Positions 17,842 through 28,587 of a stretch of DNA of 64,000 bases are shown here, piece after piece. The stretch's first letter is position 1, and each line of letters opens with the position of its first letter. The notes beneath the pieces were generated by a model. That model ran no database searches and was not told where the DNA came from. It saw only the letters and a program-made list of their open reading frames with translations. This DNA comes from Carnobacterium divergens (GTDB lineage Bacteria > Bacillota > Bacilli > Lactobacillales > Carnobacteriaceae), in the NCBI RefSeq assembly GCF_900258435.1, contig NZ_LT992558.1, positions 2,036,965-2,100,964 on the forward strand, read 5' to 3'. Both the position numbers and the translations under genes were made by a program.

Positions 17842-18612
17842 CTAATTCCTCACCTCTTTTGGCAACCTTTCAGCAGTTTGATAGGTTTTTGCGATATTTT
17901 CTGCTGTAAAGGTACTTTCTACTGATCCCGTTGCGACTAAAGCTTGATTGACCAGTACAACGTTATCAAAGTATTCTGGTACGGTTTGTAAATCATGATG
18001 CACCACAACAATCGTCTTGCCTTCATCTTTTAATTCTTTCAGTAACCCAATAATGATTTTCTCAGTTTGGGCATCTACTCCTTGAAACGGTTCATCCATC
18101 AAATAAATTTCCGCTTCTTGTACAAGCGCGCGTGCTAAGAAAACACGCTGACGTTGACCTCCAGATAGCTGACTAATTTGACGAGTTGAAAATTCAGACA
18201 TTCCTACTTTTTCTAGCATTTTTTTAGCTAAGTCAAAATCCGCTTTTTTAGGACGTTTAAACCACCCGAGATGTCCATAACGCCCCATTACAACGACATC
18301 TATTACCGTTGCTGGAAAATCCCAATCGACACTTCCATTTTGTGGGACATAGGCAACCAAGTTTTTACTTGATTGATAACTTTGCTGCATTTGGTTTCTA
18401 AATTGAAAAGTTACTTCACCCGCAACCGGTTTAATTAAATTGATAACGGCTTTAATTAAGGTGGTTTTTCCAGCTCCGTTTGGACCGATAATCGCTGTTA
18501 ATTGTCCTTTTGGTATTGCTAAACTGACATTCCACAGAACTGGTTTTTCATCATAAGCAACTGTTAATCGTTGAATCGAAATTGCTTGTTTAGTTTGTTC
18601 CATTAGTTTCAC
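17842..18612 (-). CDS. mntB: metal ABC transporter ATP-binding protein
   Basis: A 256-residue cytoplasmic ATPase of the Mn/Zn chelate uptake family. It has Walker A GPNGAGKTT near residue 42, signature LSGGQRQR, Walker B IYLMDEP and the switch His in VVHHDL. It powers the two adjacent permeases. It lies 12 bp after the binding-protein gene in the mnt operon. The gene letter follows Bacillus usage (A binding protein, B ATPase). Confidence 0.92.
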   Translation of the reverse strand: MKLMEQTKQAISIQRLTVAYDEKPVLWNVSLAIPKGQLTAIIGPNGAGKTTLIKAVINLIKPVAGEVTFQFRNQMQQSYQSSKNLVAYVPQNGSVDWDFPATVIDVVVMGRYGHLGWFKRPKKADFDLAKKMLEKVGMSEFSTRQISQLSGGQRQRVFLARALVQEAEIYLMDEPFQGVDAQTEKIIIGLLKELKDEGKTIVVVHHDLQTVPEYFDNVVLVNQALVATGSVESTFTAENIAKTYQTAERLPKEVRN

Positions 18613-18624
18613 CCGCTTACTTTT

Positions 18625-19551
18625 TTATTTTAATGCATTCACAATTGTATCTGTATTTGCTTTTAATGTTTTGATATAAGTGGCTGTATCGTGTTTTTCA
18701 TCTCCTAAAGAATCTGAATACAACTCGCCACCAATTTTTACGTCAAAGCCTTTTGCTTTTGTCGCCGCTTGTAACGCTTCAATTGTTTTAGTCGGAACCG
18801 ATGATTCAACAAAGATTGCTTTGATTTGGTTTTTTACAATAAAATCAGCTAATTTGCGCATATCTCCAGTACCTGCTTCTGCTTGTGTACTAATTCCTTG
18901 TAAGCCTACTACTTCAAAATCATAACGTTGACCAAAATAACGAAAAGCATCATGGGCTGTCACTAAGATTCGTTTTTCTTTTGGCAACTCTTGCACCTTA
19001 TCCATCATATACTGGTCCAATTCAACCAATTCTGCCAGGTAACGATCTAAATTTGTTTGATAAGTCGCTTGATGTTTTGAATCTGCTTTAATTAATCCTT
19101 TAGCAACTTCTTTGGCGCCTTGTTGCCACATGGAGACGTCAAACCAAATATGGGGATCTGGTTGACTAGAATTATCTTCTGATTTGAGTAATTTAGTTGT
19201 ATCAAGACCGTTTTCAATTTTAATAACATTTTTACCACGTTTATCTAGCGCTTCAAAAACGTCTCCCATCTTTCCTTCTAAATGCAAACCATTGTACACC
19301 ACAACATCTGCTGTCTGCATTTTAGTAACATCTTTTGCACTTGCTTGATAGAGATGCGGATCAATTCCTGGTCCCATCAATCCGTTCACTTGAACTTTAT
19401 CTCCGCCGATATTTTCAACTAAATCGGTTAACATTGTGGTTGTTGCGACGACTTGTAGCTTATTTGGATCTTTTTGAGAAGCATTGCTTTGACAACCCGT
19501 CATCACTAAAACACTGAGTCCTATTAAGATAAGAAGATAGCTTCTTTTCAT
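18625..19551 (-). CDS. mntA: metal-binding lipoprotein (TroA/MntA-like)
   Basis: A 308-residue cluster A-I substrate-binding lipoprotein. The signal peptide ends at the lipobox LVMTGC, with Cys20 as lipid attachment site. The likely ligands are His66 (GIDPHLYQ), His134 (PDPHIWFD), His200 (VTAHDAFRYF) and Asp280 (YSDSLG), the three-His-one-Asp set of TroA, not the two-His-Glu-Asp set of streptococcal PsaA; GLQGISTQAEAGTG also fits TroA/MntA. Mn2+ is the likely cargo, but this site type can also hold Zn2+. It follows the regulator gene by 25 bp. Confidence 0.9.
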   Translation of the reverse strand: MKRSYLLILIGLSVLVMTGCQSNASQKDPNKLQVVATTTMLTDLVENIGGDKVQVNGLMGPGIDPHLYQASAKDVTKMQTADVVVYNGLHLEGKMGDVFEALDKRGKNVIKIENGLDTTKLLKSEDNSSQPDPHIWFDVSMWQQGAKEVAKGLIKADSKHQATYQTNLDRYLAELVELDQYMMDKVQELPKEKRILVTAHDAFRYFGQRYDFEVVGLQGISTQAEAGTGDMRKLADFIVKNQIKAIFVESSVPTKTIEALQAATKAKGFDVKIGGELYSDSLGDEKHDTATYIKTLKANTDTIVNALK

Positions 19552-19576
19552 TTCATCTCTCCTCCTATTTGATTAG

Positions 19577-20236
19577 TTATAATGGTTGAATAAATAAATT
19601 ACAGGCAGCTTTATAGCTTATTTGAATGGCCTGATCATCTTTAGTAAGCGTAATCGGTCCTTCATAAGCACCAATTTCAGTAATACGACATTGGTCGCCA
19701 ATATTAATTCCTACTGTCACTAAATAGTCTAATAATTCTCGATCATCTAATACTCGTTGGATTTTCACATCGGTATTTACTGGCATTTCTACTAAAGTTT
19801 GTAGTGGGCTTTCGATAATTTTTCCCTGTTTATCAGGGATTACTCCGCCATGAGGACAATTAGCAGGAAAATTGAGGTATTCTTCTAAATGATTGGCTAA
19901 ATTAGAAGACGTTACATGTTCCAAAACTTCTGCTTCATCATGAACTTCATTCCAAGAATAGCCCAAATGTTCTACTAAAAAGACTTCCCACAAACGATGC
20001 TTGCGTACTAAAATACTGGCTTCATGTAAACCAGCTTCTGTTAATTGAGCTCCTTGATAAGGCGTATGGTCAATGTATCCTTCTTTTAATAATTTCGACA
20101 TCATTTCGCTAACAGATGCTGCCGAAACACTTAAACCTGTTACAATTTGTTTATTATTTATTTTTTGATTGGCTCCGCCTAATTCAAATATTATTTTTAA
20201 GTAGTCTTCTTTATTGGGTGTCATCTTATTTTTCAC
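19577..20236 (-). CDS. mntR: DtxR/MntR-family metal-dependent repressor
   Basis: A 219-residue repressor heading the mnt operon. Residues about 1-65 are a winged helix; 70-140 form the dimer and metal domain, with Asp11 in KEDYLKI and the HDEAEVLEH segment matching the Mn-binding pattern of Bacillus MntR; 150-219 is an SH3-like FeoA domain that short Bacillus MntR lacks, making it closer in length to ScaR, SloR and TroR. It presumably represses its own operon when Mn is plentiful, through the TTAGG-N4-CCTAA palindrome in its leader. Which metal it senses is inferred from context. Confidence 0.88.
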   Translation of the reverse strand: MKNKMTPNKEDYLKIIFELGGANQKINNKQIVTGLSVSAASVSEMMSKLLKEGYIDHTPYQGAQLTEAGLHEASILVRKHRLWEVFLVEHLGYSWNEVHDEAEVLEHVTSSNLANHLEEYLNFPANCPHGGVIPDKQGKIIESPLQTLVEMPVNTDVKIQRVLDDRELLDYLVTVGINIGDQCRITEIGAYEGPITLTKDDQAIQISYKAACNLFIQPL

Positions 20237-20259
20237 CTTTCTTTTAAGAAAATTTATTT

Positions 20260-20273
20260 TTAGGTTCCCCTAA
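20260..20273. promoter_or_regulatory. candidate DtxR-family operator of the mnt operon
   Basis: TTAGG-TTCC-CCTAA, an inverted repeat with perfect five-base arms about ten bases downstream of the promoter -10. The TTAGG/CCTAA arms are shared with known DtxR-family operators. Confidence 0.6.
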
Positions 20274-20284
20274 CTTTTAATACT

Positions 20285-20313
20285 ATCATATCGAAAAACT
20301 CTTTAAATATCAA
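20285..20313 (-). promoter_or_regulatory. mnt operon promoter
   Basis: Minus strand TTGATA (20308-20313), 17 bases, TATGAT (20285-20290). Five of six bases match the consensus at the -10 and four of six at the -35. Confidence 0.7.
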
Positions 20314-20441
20314 GATTTATTCTCTTTTTAAGTTTAAATTTACAAACTATATTAAAAAATGTAGGTTTATTTCAATTCTAAAACAATCAAATAAAAAAAT
20401 AACGAACATAGAGTCGATTTTAATTGTTTTGGTTAATTATA

Positions 20442-20477
20442 AAGAAAAAAGCCCACTATCAGTTTCGATAGTGGACT
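20442..20477 (-). terminator. terminator of adhE
   Basis: Arms CCACTATC and GATAGTGG with a short loop and a T-run on the minus strand, just after the adhE stop. Confidence 0.88.
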
Positions 20478-20493
20478 CTTGTTTTATTTAATC

Positions 20494-23097
20494 TTATTCA
20501 CCAATATATGAATCAATGATAATTTGACGTAATTCAACAATTAATGGTTCTTTTGGATTTGCTGTAGTACATTGATCTTCAAATGCTAATTCAGCCATGC
20601 GATCTACAGTTGTATCTAATGTCGTTTGAGTAACACCTTGGCCTTTTAGACTCATATCAATGTTTAAATCTTTACCTAATTTGATGATTTCTTGAACAAG
20701 TGATTCAACTAATTCAGCTGTTGAGTTGCCTTTAAAGCCCATAAAGCGAGCGATATCAGCATAGTCTTCATCTGCACGGAAATATTCGTATTTAGGGAAT
20801 AAAGCGTGTTTTGAAGGATCTTTAGCGTTATAACGAATAACATGTGGCATTAGGATCGCATTTGTACGACCATGAGGAATATTATACTCTCCACCAATTT
20901 TGTGGGCAATTGAGTGGTTAATTCCTAAGAAAGCATTGGCAAAAGCCATACCCGCCATTGTTGACGCATTGTGCATTTTTTCTCTTGCTTCTTCATTTGC
21001 TGTGTTGTAAGAATCACGTAGGTTTTCAAAAACCAATTTGATTGCTTGTAAGCTTAGTCCACGAGTATAGTCACTTGCCATGACAGATACATACGACTCG
21101 ATTGCATGAGTTAATACATCCATCCCTGTATCAGCAGTTACTGATTTAGGAACACTCATTACAAATTGTGAATCAATAATCGCTACGTCTGGTGTTAACG
21201 CGTAGTCGGCTAATGGGTATTTCACATGTGTTTCACTATCTGTAATTACTGCAAATGGTGTTACTTCTGAACCTGTTCCTGAAGTTGTTGGGATACATAC
21301 AAATTGTGTTTTTGTTAATGATGGAATTTTGTACGTACGTTTTCTGATATCTAAGAATTTTTGTTTTGCTCCAAAGAATTCAGTTTCTGGTTTTTCATAG
21401 AATAACCACATGCCTTTAGCTGCGTCCATTGCAGATCCACCACCAAGTGCGATGATTGTATCTGGTTCAAAGGCGATCATTGCTTCTGTACCTGCTTTAA
21501 CGGTGTTTGAAGATGGGTTAGGTTCCACTTGTGAGAAGACTTCGATTTTAACGTTATTTTGACGTTTGTATAGTTCTTTCATTACTAAGTCAGCGTAGCC
21601 AAATTGAACCATTCCTGGATCACATACTAAGAAGACGCGTTCAACGTTTTCCATTTTTTGTAAATATTGTACTGAATTTTTTTCGAAGTATACTCTTGAA
21701 GGAAGTCTAAACCATTGCATATTTTTTCTCCGTTTCGCGATTGTTTTAATGTTCAATAAGTTGATTGTTGAAACATTTTTTGAAATTGAGTTTTTACCAT
21801 AAGATCCACAACCTAATGTTAGTGATGGAATCATGTTGTTGTATAAATCACCAATCCCACCTTGTGCAGTTGGAGAGTTAACCAAGATACGACAAGCTTT
21901 CATTTGAATACCAAATTCGCGTGCTAAGTTGTCATCTAATGTGTGAATTGCTGCTGAATGACCTAAACCACCAAGTTCTAACATTGTTTCACATAGTTCA
22001 AAGGCATGTTTAGTGCTTTCTGCTTTCATCATCGCCAATACTGGTGATAATTTTTCACGTGACAATGGATAGTCAGCGCCAGCACCATCTAATTCAGCAA
22101 TTAAGATTTTAGTTCTTTCTGGTACTTTAATCCCTGCTAATTTAGCAATTTCATAAGCCGATTTCCCAACAATTGCTGCGTTTACAGCATATTTTCCTTC
22201 GTTCATTACAACGGCTTCTAATTTTGCTAATTCTTTAGCTTTCACTACATATACTTGATGTCTTTCAAATTCAGCTTTTACTTCGTCATAAATTTCAGCA
22301 TCTACGATTACGGCTTGCTCTGATGCACAAATCATTCCATTATCAAATGATTTTGATGCAATTACGTCATTAACAGCACGTTTAATTTTTGCAGTTTTTT
22401 CAATATAACTTGGAACGTTTCCTGGGCCTACGCCAAGTGCTGGTTTGCCAGTTGAATAAGCTGATTTTACCATGCCTGATCCACCGGTTGCTAAAACGAT
22501 TGCAATGTCTGGGTGATTCATTAATGTGCTTGTTGCTTCAAGTGATGGGTATTCAACCCATTGGATACATCCTTCAGGCGCTCCTGCTTTGATAGCTGCT
22601 TCGTAAAGAATACGAGCTGCTTCAGCTGAACATTTTTGAGCGGATGGATGGAAAGCAAAAATAATTGGGTTACGGGTTTTAATTGAAATCATCGCTTTAA
22701 ACATAGTTGTTGAGGTTGGATTTGTCACAGGAGTAACACCACAAACGATTCCAACTGGAGCTGCAACTTCCATTAGTTGAGTTTGTTCGTCATCGCTAAT
22801 AACACCAACTGTTTTATTGTGTTTGATTGAATTCCAAATGGATTCAGTCGCAAACATGTTTTTAATACATTTATCTTCATAAATACCACGACCTGTTTCT
22901 TCAACTGCCATTTTTGCTAATGGCATATGTTGTTCTAATCCAGCGAGTGCCATTTGATGAACAATGTAGTCAATTTTTTCTTGATCGAATGTTTCAAGGA
23001 CTTTTAATGCTTCTAACCCTTTGCTTGCTAATCCATCAATCATTGATTGAACATTGTTTTCTTCTGCAACTTGTGTTTCTACTTTAGCTTTAACCAT
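20494..23097 (-). CDS. adhE: bifunctional acetaldehyde-CoA/alcohol dehydrogenase
   Basis: Reduces acetyl-CoA to acetaldehyde and then ethanol with two NADH, regenerating NAD+ during mixed-acid fermentation; the enzyme forms spirosome filaments. The 867-residue length is typical. The N-terminal aldehyde dehydrogenase half has catalytic Cys257 (NGMICASEQAV) and VTPVTNPTST. The C-terminal iron-dependent half has GGGSAMDAAK and the metal-binding histidines in HAIESYVS and HSIAHKIGGEYNIPHGRTNA. AGGAGG precedes the ATG. The strong promoter is bracketed by two Rex-like sites, consistent with induction at high NADH/NAD+. Single-gene unit. Confidence 0.97.
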   Translation of the reverse strand: MVKAKVETQVAEENNVQSMIDGLASKGLEALKVLETFDQEKIDYIVHQMALAGLEQHMPLAKMAVEETGRGIYEDKCIKNMFATESIWNSIKHNKTVGVISDDEQTQLMEVAAPVGIVCGVTPVTNPTSTTMFKAMISIKTRNPIIFAFHPSAQKCSAEAARILYEAAIKAGAPEGCIQWVEYPSLEATSTLMNHPDIAIVLATGGSGMVKSAYSTGKPALGVGPGNVPSYIEKTAKIKRAVNDVIASKSFDNGMICASEQAVIVDAEIYDEVKAEFERHQVYVVKAKELAKLEAVVMNEGKYAVNAAIVGKSAYEIAKLAGIKVPERTKILIAELDGAGADYPLSREKLSPVLAMMKAESTKHAFELCETMLELGGLGHSAAIHTLDDNLAREFGIQMKACRILVNSPTAQGGIGDLYNNMIPSLTLGCGSYGKNSISKNVSTINLLNIKTIAKRRKNMQWFRLPSRVYFEKNSVQYLQKMENVERVFLVCDPGMVQFGYADLVMKELYKRQNNVKIEVFSQVEPNPSSNTVKAGTEAMIAFEPDTIIALGGGSAMDAAKGMWLFYEKPETEFFGAKQKFLDIRKRTYKIPSLTKTQFVCIPTTSGTGSEVTPFAVITDSETHVKYPLADYALTPDVAIIDSQFVMSVPKSVTADTGMDVLTHAIESYVSVMASDYTRGLSLQAIKLVFENLRDSYNTANEEAREKMHNASTMAGMAFANAFLGINHSIAHKIGGEYNIPHGRTNAILMPHVIRYNAKDPSKHALFPKYEYFRADEDYADIARFMGFKGNSTAELVESLVQEIIKLGKDLNIDMSLKGQGVTQTTLDTTVDRMAELAFEDQCTTANPKEPLIVELRQIIIDSYIGE

Positions 23098-23138
23098 TTG
23101 TAGGTTCCTCCTATAGTGACTAACATTTTATTTTTAGT

Positions 23139-23156
23139 TTGTTAACTTCTTCACAA
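23139..23156. promoter_or_regulatory. Rex operator 1 of adhE
   Basis: TTGTTAACTTCTTCACAA matches TTGTGAA-N4-TTCACAA with a perfect right arm and one mismatch in the left arm. It lies at the expected transcription start, just downstream of the -10. Confidence 0.72.
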
Positions 23157-23160
23157 GAAC

Positions 23161-23189
23161 ATCATACAATGTTTTTTTAAGTTTGTAAA
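23161..23189 (-). promoter_or_regulatory. adhE promoter
   Basis: Minus strand TTTACA (23184-23189), 17 bases, TATGAT (23161-23166). It lies between the two Rex-like sites. Confidence 0.75.
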
Positions 23190-23196
23190 TAGTTTT

Positions 23197-23214
23197 TTGT
23201 GATTATTTTCACTA
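23197..23214. promoter_or_regulatory. Rex operator 2 of adhE
   Basis: TTGTGATTATTTTCACTA matches TTGTGAA-N4-TTCACAA with one mismatch in each arm, directly upstream of the -35. Confidence 0.6.
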
Positions 23215-23341
23215 ATAATAAATTCCTTTACAGTACAAGGATAAAAGAGTATTTAAGCAACAAGGATGTAAGGGGATTCAAAAATAAAAATGTTTTTATT
23301 TGTTTTTTTAAATTTGAACCTTTTTCACAATCGAACCACAA

Positions 23342-23380
23342 AAAGAAGGAGACTGTTTTTTTGGACAGTCTCCTTCTTTT
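23342..23380. terminator. terminator of comN
   Basis: Arms AAAGAAGGAGACTGT and ACAGTCTCCTTCTTT flanking a T-run loop; T-rich on the minus strand after the hairpin. Confidence 0.88.
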
Positions 23381-23660
23381 ACAATAAATCATCAATTTCC
23401 ATTAAGTCTAAAGAATCTACTTTATAAATCTGAGCCTCTAAAGATGCAAAATCTAAATAATCATTTGGAGATAATTTACAAATTTGCGAAATCTGTTGGT
23501 AATAATGTTCTGGTACTTGTCTTTTCCAACTAAAGCGAGTCAAATAGCGCCATAAATCTTCTTCATTGATTTGTGAGTAGCCTAATCGGTGAAACTCTTT
23601 AATTTTTAAAGATAACCATGGGGTGAATCGTTCGTACTCAACAAATGAATCCATCGTCAA
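23379..23660 (-). CDS. comN: ComN-like post-transcriptional regulator
   Basis: A 93-residue acidic protein with the ComN/YrzD family pattern (LSLKIKEFHRLGYSQINEEDLWRYL and a C-terminal YLDFASLEAQIYK). In Bacillus subtilis ComN controls accumulation of comE mRNA for DNA uptake. A TTG start at 23660 lies seven bases from AAGGAGG; an ATG two codons later is 13 bases away and less likely. In Bacillus the gene also lies in the tgt-yajC-secDF neighbourhood, so the position supports the call. It follows mprF by 28 bp and ends the unit. Confidence 0.8.
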   Translation of the reverse strand: MTMDSFVEYERFTPWLSLKIKEFHRLGYSQINEEDLWRYLTRFSWKRQVPEHYYQQISQICKLSPNDYLDFASLEAQIYKVDSLDLMEIDDLL

Positions 23661-23688
23661 CTATGCGCCTCCTTTTTTTATAATCACT

Positions 23689-26238
23689 TTATTTTGTATC
23701 AATTTGACGTTTCTTTCCAACCAATGCAACTAATTGTAACATTGTAAAAAGAATGGAACTTTTTTTCCTAAAAGCAACATATTTAGGAATCCAAGTAGTC
23801 ACGTATTTTTCTTTGTAGTGGCGTAACCCTTGAAAGCCATACAATTTCGTCCCAAAGCGATAAAGCAACCCTGCAATTCGTTCGCTAATAAAACTATAAC
23901 GCGTTGCTCCAACATTTGAAAGAGGTGCCATGCCCATATTAAAGGCTTGGAACCCAAGCTCTTGGTTGTATTCAAATAATTTGATAAATAAATAATCCAT
24001 TACACCATTAGGTGCTTCTTTTGTTTTATAACGCATTAAATCAATCGAAATCAATTCGTCTGACCCTGTTGGCATCATTGTAGCAAAAGCAATCAACTGC
24101 CCTTCTGGCGTCTTTACAACCGCAATTTCAGCTTGATTTAAATAGAACTCATCATAAAATCCTAGAGAAAAACCTTTTTCAGTTCGTTTTTCTAACCATT
24201 CGTCAGAAATTTGTTTTAATTCTTCAAACTGACTTGCAGAAAAAGGCGGTTGAAGCATTTCAAACAGATAGCCTTCCCGTTCAATTTTATTCACAAGAGC
24301 CCGTTCTGCTCGTCGTTTTTTCCCAGACAAGGTAAATTCAGGTAAAGAGACATGCCCTTCCTCTCCAACCTTCATAAAGTCATAGCCAAGTTCATGTAAA
24401 ATCATCACCAATGAACCACTTACTTCATAAAATACTACTGAGTAACCAAATTGATCGGCTACATCCATAAAATCGACAATGGCTTTTTCAAATAAAGAGG
24501 AATCTCCAATAGGCTCTCCCATCACGACTAGTTTATCGGCTTCTTGACGAAATTGGAAAACTACTTGGTCTTCGCCATAGTAATAAAAATATTTATCTCG
24601 TAAAAAGGCCAAATGACTCACTTCATTTCCACCAAATTGATTAATGACCGCTTTTAAACGTTCCTCATCTAGTGAAACCCCAATTTTCAATTTTGACCGC
24701 ATCAAGTAACTAATCACAATAGCTAAGCTGATTAAACCAATTACAACGCCAATTAAACCCGCCAGCCAAACATGCCCCGTTGGAAATAAGGAGGAATGAA
24801 ATAGAACTGGTCGGCGATGATGGAATCTTGGGGAATTGAAGTAGCCGACTAAAATATACAATAACAAACTGCCAAATAAGACAGCGCCGTCTAATAAAGC
24901 TTTTCCCCAAGAATAAACAAGTTTATTTCGATAAAATTCATGCCTAGATAGATAGACACACACAATAACGATCCCTAAAAAAATCGTTAAGCCCCAAGAA
25001 AAGTCTTTGGTTAGTGTATTTAAAATGCCAAAACCTAAAATAATAATCGTAGGCCAATACGCTTTTTTTACTTTCCCTTCAATGCCCCGGGCTAATCCTA
25101 ACAATAAGAAGCCAAAAATCACATTGCTCAATTGAGTAAGAAAAAAGAACGTAAACGGATAAAGCCTAGCAAACAAATAGCTGTTAAACGCTAAATTAGG
25201 AACCGTAGAAATTAAAATCATCATAATTCCCGATGAATAAACAAAAACGACTAAAAATCCATGGGCAATCTTTTGAACAAATTGCTTAGGCAAACCATCT
25301 AAGTATCGGTTGATTTTTTGTGCTCCATCGTGAGTAAAAAATGAAATGCCAATAAAAAACGGAATAATATAATAAAAAATCCGATAAAATAATAGCCAAA
25401 CAACAGCGAGCTCTTTTGAGACGCCTAATTGACCTAACCCATAAATCATAAACACGTCAAAAGTTCCAACGCCGCCTGGAACCATTGAAACAATCCCAAT
25501 AATTGATGCGATTACAAACAATGGAAACACTTGACCTAATCGAATGGGTTCTTGTAAAAGATAACCAATCAGCACAAAGCAGCCCATAGCGCCGCTCCAT
25601 TCTAAAATAGAGCCGACAATTAATTTCAACTCACGTTTAAGGGGCAAATCCGTAAATAACGTTTTACTTTTAACTTTGGTAAATGTAAATAAAATGGGGA
25701 AATACAAGCCCCCACCCACAAGCCATGGCCAGTAATTACGGAAGGCTTCGCCGTATCCTGGTAAAGAAAAACTACCTAAAGTGACTAAAGATAAGATTGA
25801 TAACCCTGATAATAAGAAAACAGCGATTTTTGAAATGGCAATAAGAATTTCTTTATGACTCGCACCTTCCCCATAGAAAGTGGCTCTTAACGAAGCTCCT
25901 AAAAACCCACCAAATCCACCAATATTCGTAAACGTATTGGTAATCCATCCAGAGGTAAAAATATGCTTTTTACTAAACTTTCCAGGCAACAATTCAACGA
26001 TCGTAAAATCATAAATCATCATCGGCAAAATAGCAATTAACCCTGCAATTAACATCAAACCAATCGCTACTGGACTTTGCGTAAATAAATTTTCCTTTAA
26101 ATCACGGTAATTCATATCTGCAGCAATTTTTATGACTTGTAAGACCACAAACAATGAAACAAACCCCACAAAAATAATTTTAATGAGTGTTAGATGTTGC
26201 AAAACACCTTCGATTATTTTTTTGAATTTTTCTTTCAT
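23689..26238 (-). CDS. mprF: phosphatidylglycerol lysyltransferase/flippase MprF
   Basis: Adds lysine from Lys-tRNA to phosphatidylglycerol and moves the product to the outer leaflet, lowering membrane negative charge and raising resistance to cationic antimicrobial peptides. The 849-residue protein begins with about 14 membrane helices (to about 510), including the flippase motif MVPGGVGTFDVF, then a cytoplasmic transferase domain with VVMGEPIGDSS, FEMLQPPFS and FNMGMAPLSNVG. The ATG at 26238 follows a GGAGGAGG-type site. It lies between yajC and comN, genes usually closer together in Bacillus. A hairpin between yajC and mprF may limit read-through. Confidence 0.94.
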   Translation of the reverse strand: MKEKFKKIIEGVLQHLTLIKIIFVGFVSLFVVLQVIKIAADMNYRDLKENLFTQSPVAIGLMLIAGLIAILPMMIYDFTIVELLPGKFSKKHIFTSGWITNTFTNIGGFGGFLGASLRATFYGEGASHKEILIAISKIAVFLLSGLSILSLVTLGSFSLPGYGEAFRNYWPWLVGGGLYFPILFTFTKVKSKTLFTDLPLKRELKLIVGSILEWSGAMGCFVLIGYLLQEPIRLGQVFPLFVIASIIGIVSMVPGGVGTFDVFMIYGLGQLGVSKELAVVWLLFYRIFYYIIPFFIGISFFTHDGAQKINRYLDGLPKQFVQKIAHGFLVVFVYSSGIMMILISTVPNLAFNSYLFARLYPFTFFFLTQLSNVIFGFLLLGLARGIEGKVKKAYWPTIIILGFGILNTLTKDFSWGLTIFLGIVIVCVYLSRHEFYRNKLVYSWGKALLDGAVLFGSLLLYILVGYFNSPRFHHRRPVLFHSSLFPTGHVWLAGLIGVVIGLISLAIVISYLMRSKLKIGVSLDEERLKAVINQFGGNEVSHLAFLRDKYFYYYGEDQVVFQFRQEADKLVVMGEPIGDSSLFEKAIVDFMDVADQFGYSVVFYEVSGSLVMILHELGYDFMKVGEEGHVSLPEFTLSGKKRRAERALVNKIEREGYLFEMLQPPFSASQFEELKQISDEWLEKRTEKGFSLGFYDEFYLNQAEIAVVKTPEGQLIAFATMMPTGSDELISIDLMRYKTKEAPNGVMDYLFIKLFEYNQELGFQAFNMGMAPLSNVGATRYSFISERIAGLLYRFGTKLYGFQGLRHYKEKYVTTWIPKYVAFRKKSSILFTMLQLVALVGKKRQIDTK

Positions 26239-26268
26239 GTTCTTTCCTCCTCCACGATAGAAAGTAAA

Positions 26269-26308
26269 AATACTTGAAAAAGAAACGATTCATTCTTCTT
26301 CAAGTATT
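26269..26308 (-). terminator. hairpin between yajC and mprF (terminator or attenuator)
   Basis: Arms AATACTTGAA (26269-26278) and TTCAAGTATT (26299-26308) with further AAGAA/TTCTT pairing and a short minus-strand T-run. Only about 30 bp separate it from the mprF start, too little for a full separate promoter. Confidence 0.65.
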
Positions 26309-26322
26309 CATTTTGTAGCTAA

Positions 26323-26688
26323 TTATTTTGTTTCAGTTGGTGTTTCTTCAATAACTTCTACTTCTTCAACAACCGTTGGTTCTTCAACTAATACTTCTTC
26401 TTTTACTTCAACTGGTGTTGGAGCCGCAGTTTCTTTAATACGAGCAATTGCACCTCGTTCAAAAGTTAAGAAAACGCCATCGCAATCAATAACCACGGTA
26501 CGATCTACTTCAACCACTTCATCAACGATTCCGTGTAAACCACCAATCGTTACAATTGCGTCACCTTTTTTCAAAGATTCCATCATTTTTTTCTTTTCAT
26601 CTGCCGCTTTTTTCTGCGGTTTAATCATCATAAAGTACATTAATCCAAAAATTGCGATCAATGGTAAAAACGTTACAATACCTGACAT
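26323..26688 (-). CDS. yajC: preprotein translocase subunit YajC
   Basis: Small single-pass membrane protein that associates with SecDF and YidC. The start is the ATG at 26688 after GGAG (121 residues); an upstream in-frame extension lacks a site. Residues 1-20 are the membrane segment (GIVTFLPLIAIFGLMYFMMI) followed by the family motif RPQ-like KPQKK and KKGDAIVTIGGLHGIV. The last 30 residues are a highly acidic Glu/Val tail. It follows tgt, as in many bacteria. No secDF gene is present in this window. Confidence 0.93.
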   Translation of the reverse strand: MSGIVTFLPLIAIFGLMYFMMIKPQKKAADEKKKMMESLKKGDAIVTIGGLHGIVDEVVEVDRTVVIDCDGVFLTFERGAIARIKETAAPTPVEVKEEVLVEEPTVVEEVEVIEETPTETK

Positions 26689-26783
26689 TTGTTCCACTCC
26701 ATTTCTCTTCGTTCCTAAAAAACTATTCTCACTACTCACTTTAACAAACTTTTCTGTTTTCAGCTAGTGATTACACATGTTTT

Positions 26784-28560
<1,777 letters not shown>

Positions 28561-28587
28561 ACCTCTCTAAAAATAAATTCAAAAAAA

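Noticed and set aside
23314-23331. Third Rex-like half-site upstream of adhE
   Set aside because: TTCACAA is perfect, but the left arm matches at only three of seven positions and it lies near the comN terminator.
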